In this document: positions 60,769 to 64,000 of the stretch, in pieces
How positions within the stretch are numbered: the stretch's first letter is position 1
How the letters are laid out: the number at the start of each line of letters is the position of its first letter
From: Betaproteobacteria bacterium
GTDB lineage: Bacteria > Pseudomonadota > Gammaproteobacteria > Burkholderiales > Burkholderiaceae_F
Reading direction: 5' to 3'
DNA: 64,000 nt
Assembly (NCBI GenBank): GCA_016861185.1
Contig: BOKW01000008.1
Span: 1-64,000, forward strand
Made by a program: the position numbers and the translations under genes
The notes under the pieces: model-generated
Databases searched by the model: none
What the model was told of the DNA's origin: nothing
What the model saw: the letters and a program-made list of their open reading frames with translations, nothing else

Positions 60769-61254
60769 ATGCAACTGACCACCGTCCGTATCGACAAGCC
60801 GGCCGACCTCAACTTCATCCTCGGCCAGTCGCACTTCATCAAGACCGTCGAGGACCTGCACGAGGCGATCGTGCAGACCGTGCCGCAGATGAAGTTCGGC
60901 ATCGCCTTCTGCGAGGCCAGCGGCCCGTCGCTGGTGCGCTTCAGCGGTAACGACGAGGCGCTGATCGAACTGGCGAAGAAGAACGCGCTGGCGCTTTCCT
61001 GCGGTCACTGCTTCATCGTGTTCGTCAGCGGCGGGTTCCCGATCAACGTGCTGAACACGATCAAGGCCGTGCCCGAGGTGTGCGGCATCTACTGCGCCAC
61101 CGCCAACCCGGTCGAGGTGATCGTCGCCGAAACCGAAGGCGGGCGCGGCATCCTCGGCGTCATCGACGGCGAAAAGAGCAAAGGCGTCGAGTCGGAGTCC
61201 GACATCGCCGCGCGCAAGCAGCTTCTGCGCAGGTTCGGCTACAAGCTCGGCTGA
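60769..61254 (+). CDS. Adenosine-specific kinase family protein (PF04008)
   Basis: 161 residues, exactly the family size. Recognisable blocks: FILGQSHFIKTVEDLHEAI, MKFGIAFCEASGPSLVRFSG, CGHCFIVFVSGGFPINVLN, VCGIYCATANPVEVIVAETE and GRGILGVIDGEKSKGVE. Members come mainly from archaea and diverse bacteria; one structure-based report suggested adenosine-binding/kinase activity, and physiology is unclear. AAGGAGG precedes the ATG. Monocistronic by position, with a strong stem downstream. Confidence 0.88.
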   Translation: MQLTTVRIDKPADLNFILGQSHFIKTVEDLHEAIVQTVPQMKFGIAFCEASGPSLVRFSGNDEALIELAKKNALALSCGHCFIVFVSGGFPINVLNTIKAVPEVCGIYCATANPVEVIVAETEGGRGILGVIDGEKSKGVESESDIAARKQLLRRFGYKLG

Positions 61255-61307
61255 CGGCGTCACCCGCGATCGGCTCGAAGACCGCGGCGCGCAGCGTGTG
61301 GCTCGTC

Positions 61308-61342
61308 GGCTCGCGGCGATCCCGTACGGATCGCCGCGAGCC
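61308..61342. terminator. Strong 14-bp stem between convergent genes
   Basis: GGCTCGCGGCGATC (61308-61321) pairs perfectly with 61329-61342 around a seven-base loop. On the plus strand TTGCTT follows, a weak U tract; it lies 54 bases past the adenosine-kinase-like gene and 16 bases from the end of the convergent surface-protein gene, so it may insulate both. Confidence 0.6.
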
Positions 61343-61357
61343 TTGCTTCGAACTGCG

Positions 61358-64000
61358 CTACTGCTGCGCGAGCCGCAGCTTCGCGCCGGCACCGGCGTTG
61401 GTGAACGTGTAGTTCAGGCCGGTGCCGCTCGTCACGTCGCACGGATTGGCGCCGTTGCACGCGCTCGACGCGGTCGTGTACTTGCCCTGCGCATCCGCGC
61501 CTTGCACGTTCGCGGCCCAGGTGTTGCCCACCGCGCTCACCGTCACGTTGGCGGCGACCGACACGCGCACGCGCGTGGAGGTGGCCGTCAGCGTGTTGTT
61601 GCCCGGCGCAGCCAAGGTGCCGAGATCGAAGCTCGAGGTGCCGTCGCCGGCCAGCCGCAACGCGTCGGCGCCCTTGATCGTCGCGTTGCGCACCGTCAGC
61701 GCATACGGCTTGGCGCCGGCGAGATTGACCGCGATCTGCGTTCCCGCGTCGATCGCGCCGCCGTTGACGGCGAGCGTGCCGCCGTTGTTCAGCGACACGC
61801 CGAGGCCGTTGCCGGAGATCGAGACGCCGGTGAGCGTGACGTTCGGCCGCCCGTACAGGTTCGCGCTGCCATCGAAGCCGATCTGCCCGGCGACGATCGC
61901 GCCCAGCACCGCCGGGTTGGCGAGCGCGCCGGTGGCGATCGTGCTGTTGGTGGCGACGACCGTCGGCGTGCCCTCGCGCAACTGCATGCCGCCGCCGTTG
62001 CAGTTCTTCAGCGTCGCGCCCTGCAGCGTGATGCTGGGCGTGGCCACGGGGCCGGCGCCGGCATCCTGCAGGATGCACGGTCCGCCCTGGTTGCCGAGGT
62101 CGATCGTGCTGTTGGTCAGCGTCACCGCGCTGGTGAAGCCGGCCACGTCGATCGCCGGGTTGGCGCTCGCCCACGCGAGCGCCGTGTTGGCGATCGTCAC
62201 GTTGGCGAGCGTCAGCTTGGCGCCGTGCGTCACCCTGAACGCGCTCGCCAGCGCGGCGCCGGTGTTGCGGTCGATCACGCCGCCGTTGACCGTCAACTCG
62301 GCGCTGTCCGCCACGGTGGCGAAGCCGCTCATGCCGACCGGCGCGTAGTTGTGCGTGGCCACGCCCTTGGGGTCGAGGAAGACCTGGGCGGTGCCGCTCG
62401 CCACGATGCCGTGATCGAGGTTGCTCGTGCCGAGCTTGACCCATTGCGGGCGCTCGATCGTCAGCGTGCCGCCGCTGGCCAGCACGCGGCCGGCGGAGGA
62501 CACGTCGAAGTTCACGCCCGAGATCGAGCCGCCGTTCGGGAACTGCAGCGTGAAGCCGACCGAGACGCCGCCGTCGCTGACCGCCTTGATCGCCGTGCCG
62601 GCGGGCACCGTGCGGCCGATGAAGGGGTTCGACACGCCTTCGGTGGTTGGCGTGAACGCGCCGTTCTGCAGCCAGACCGTGCCGCCGCCCGCCGTGGTGA
62701 AAGCTTTGGCGAGCGTCTTGAACGGCGCCGCGGGCGTACCCGGGTTGCTGTCGCTGCCGCTCGCCGCGTTGACGAACACTTCGTTGGCGGCCGGCGCCGA
62801 CACGTTCACCGTCACCGGGCTGCTGGTCGTCTGATTGTTCGCGGCATCGAACGCAGCCGCGGTGTACGACTGCGTGCCGATATCCGCGGACGTGTACGCC
62901 GGCGTCGTGTAGACGAACGGCGGCGCGGCTTTTTCGAACACCTTGGCGCCGTTGCGGTGAACCTCCACCTTCACCACGCCGACGTTGTCGCTCGCGGTCG
63001 CGGTCAGCTCGACCGTCTGGCCGACGAAGGCGTTGTTCGCGGACGCGGCCAGGCTCACGCTCGGCGCCTGCGTATCGGGCACCGTCACCGTCACCGCGTT
63101 GCTGGTCGCGCTATTGCCGGCCGCATCGGACGCCACCGCCGTAAACGCGTGCGTGCCGATGTCGGCATCGGTGAACGCCGGCGGCGTGAAGGCGAACGGC
63201 GCCGTGCCGTCCTCGCCGATCTTGGCCGCGTTGCGGAAGAACTCGACTTTCGCCACGCCGACGTTGTCGGTCGCATCCGCCGTCAGCGTCACGCTCTGGC
63301 CGACCGGCACCGTGTTGGCGGAAGCCGCGAGGCTCACCGCCGGCGGTTGCGTGTCGGAGGGCGGCGCGGCGCTCACCGTGACGACCACCTGCGCGCCGCT
63401 GCTCGCGTTGTTGGCCGCATCGAACGCGTAGGCGACAAACGACTGCGGCACGCCGACGTCGGCGGCGGTGAACGGTCCGAACGCCTGCGTGTACGGCGCG
63501 CTCGTGTCCTGGCCGATCAACACGTTGTTGCGATAGAACTCGACGCGCGTCACACCCACGTCGTCGGCCGCGTTGGCGGTCAGCACGATTGACTGGCCGA
63601 CCGCGACGTTGGTGGCACTCGCGCTCAGGCTCACCGTCGGCTTCACGCCGTCGATCGTCACCTGGAACCGGATCACCTTGCTGCCGCTGTTGCCGTTCTT
63701 GTCGAAGGCGCGCATCACTAGCCCGTAGCGGCCGTTGTCGGCCGCCGTGAACGAGAACGTCGCCGTGTACGGAGGCGCCGTCCTGGTCGCCAGCGTCACC
63801 GTCGGCTTCGGCGTTTCGTTCGGCGCCGGCAGATGAATGCGGATGAACTCGACCCGGTCGACCGCTTTGTTGTCGGTCGCGTTGACCGTCACCGTGATCG
63901 GGTCCGGCGTGCGCACGACGTACTGGCCGAATGCGTCTTGCTCCGTCACGCTGACGCTCGCGATCGTGACGGTGGGCGCGACGTTGTCGAACAGCACGCC
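61358..64000 (-). CDS. Large surface/secreted protein: Ig-like repeats plus beta-helix, N-terminus beyond window
   Basis: At least 880 residues; the frame is open to the window edge and the GTG near 63997 is probably internal. From the N-terminal side: three to four Ig-like modules of about 95 residues (PTVSLSASATNVAVGQSIVL, PAVSLAASANTVPVGQSVTL, PSVSLAASANNAFVGQTVEL, each with a DNVGVxKVEFxRN core), then FVNAASGSDSNPGTPAAPFK, the DUF1565 start of a right-handed beta-helix of about 430 residues rich in TLTNSTI/LTVNGGVIDR turns. The C-terminus has two Cys pairs (SSACNGANPCDV). No anchor is seen at the C-terminus; secretion signals would be off the edge. Likely an extracellular adhesin or polysaccharide-active protein. 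Confidence 0.85.
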   Translation of the reverse strand, partial: GVLFDNVAPTVTIASVSVTEQDAFGQYVVRTPDPITVTVNATDNKAVDRVEFIRIHLPAPNETPKPTVTLATRTAPPYTATFSFTAADNGRYGLVMRAFDKNGNSGSKVIRFQVTIDGVKPTVSLSASATNVAVGQSIVLTANAADDVGVTRVEFYRNNVLIGQDTSAPYTQAFGPFTAADVGVPQSFVAYAFDAANNASSGAQVVVTVSAAPPSDTQPPAVSLAASANTVPVGQSVTLTADATDNVGVAKVEFFRNAAKIGEDGTAPFAFTPPAFTDADIGTHAFTAVASDAAGNSATSNAVTVTVPDTQAPSVSLAASANNAFVGQTVELTATASDNVGVVKVEVHRNGAKVFEKAAPPFVYTTPAYTSADIGTQSYTAAAFDAANNQTTSSPVTVNVSAPAANEVFVNAASGSDSNPGTPAAPFKTLAKAFTTAGGGTVWLQNGAFTPTTEGVSNPFIGRTVPAGTAIKAVSDGGVSVGFTLQFPNGGSISGVNFDVSSAGRVLASGGTLTIERPQWVKLGTSNLDHGIVASGTAQVFLDPKGVATHNYAPVGMSGFATVADSAELTVNGGVIDRNTGAALASAFRVTHGAKLTLANVTIANTALAWASANPAIDVAGFTSAVTLTNSTIDLGNQGGPCILQDAGAGPVATPSITLQGATLKNCNGGGMQLREGTPTVVATNSTIATGALANPAVLGAIVAGQIGFDGSANLYGRPNVTLTGVSISGNGLGVSLNNGGTLAVNGGAIDAGTQIAVNLAGAKPYALTVRNATIKGADALRLAGDGTSSFDLGTLAAPGNNTLTATSTRVRVSVAANVTVSAVGNTWAANVQGADAQGKYTTASSACNGANPCDVTSGTGLNYTFTNAGAGAKLRLAQQ

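Noticed and set aside
62700..64000. Regularly spaced repeats that might suggest a CRISPR or tandem array
   Set aside because: They are in-frame protein repeats of about 285 bases with diverged sequence, encoding Ig-like modules, with no short identical repeats or unique spacers.

Overview
This window is very GC-rich chromosomal DNA from what looks like a betaproteobacterium, most likely a Burkholderiales member. The signs are an aceE-aceF-lpdA operon whose E3 carries its own lipoyl domain, a PAS kinase/FixJ-type pair upstream of it, a phasin (PHA granule protein), a Bug-family (TctC-like) binding protein, a proteasome-like protein of the betaproteobacterial BPH type, and the aat-bpt N-degron pair. 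No rRNA, tRNA, CRISPR array, prophage or insertion sequence was seen. The density and operon structure are those of ordinary core chromosome. Both ends cut through genes (ftsH at the left, an Ig-repeat surface protein at the right).

Layout. 1-5924: an ftsH paralogue faces away from a tandem LytS-type histidine kinase and its LytTR regulator, followed by three small exported proteins. 5965-13440 (minus): one run of closely spaced genes, PAS kinase - LuxR-type regulator - folD - prlC - DUF4124/glutaredoxin - xthA. 13680-20894 (plus): the pyruvate dehydrogenase operon, aceE - aceF - proteasome-like BPH - lpdA - tautomerase, with very tight junctions from aceF onward. 21059-23713: a G8-domain protein, rpiA and a DUF2459 protein. 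23717-27885 (minus): an orphan molybdenum hydroxylase large subunit, a tiny two-helix membrane protein, yggX and argA. 27957-31796: hrpA.

31824-38000 is mostly envelope and secreted proteins of unknown role (small membrane proteins, DUF454, a Vgb-like propeller, TPR protein, lipoprotein, DUF6600 protein). 38151-41750 is a four-gene plus-strand operon (propeller, polysaccharide-deacetylase-like, fatty acid hydroxylase, CinA-like). 42075-42644 is the phasin, with a strong promoter, a palindromic operator and a structured 3' region. 42961-48713 carries an HDAC-like enzyme, a DMT exporter, a thioesterase, a tartrate/isopropylmalate-type dehydrogenase, a TctC protein and a PBP7-type peptidase. 48729-53828 holds an IclR regulator divergent from lutAB and a convergent membrane Fe-S oxidoreductase. 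53903-57756 (minus) runs NUDIX - aat - bpt - pyrD - thpR. 57855-61254 has a hemerythrin, a tandem GNAT, a membrane protein and an adenosine-specific-kinase family protein, then the surface protein to the end.

Most notable: (i) in both aceF and lpdA a nested palindromic repeat of the intergenic kind is translated in frame as the linker behind a lipoyl domain, and the lipoyl-domain-plus-repeat unit is nearly identical between the two genes; (ii) a proteasome-like threonine peptidase is embedded between aceF and lpdA; (iii) a double histidine kinase has a second half that lost its catalytic residues; (iv) there are several compact regulatory structures (phasin operator and 3' RNA, hemerythrin RBS hairpin, shared argA/hrpA -10). 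All counts and positions were made by eye; no search was run.
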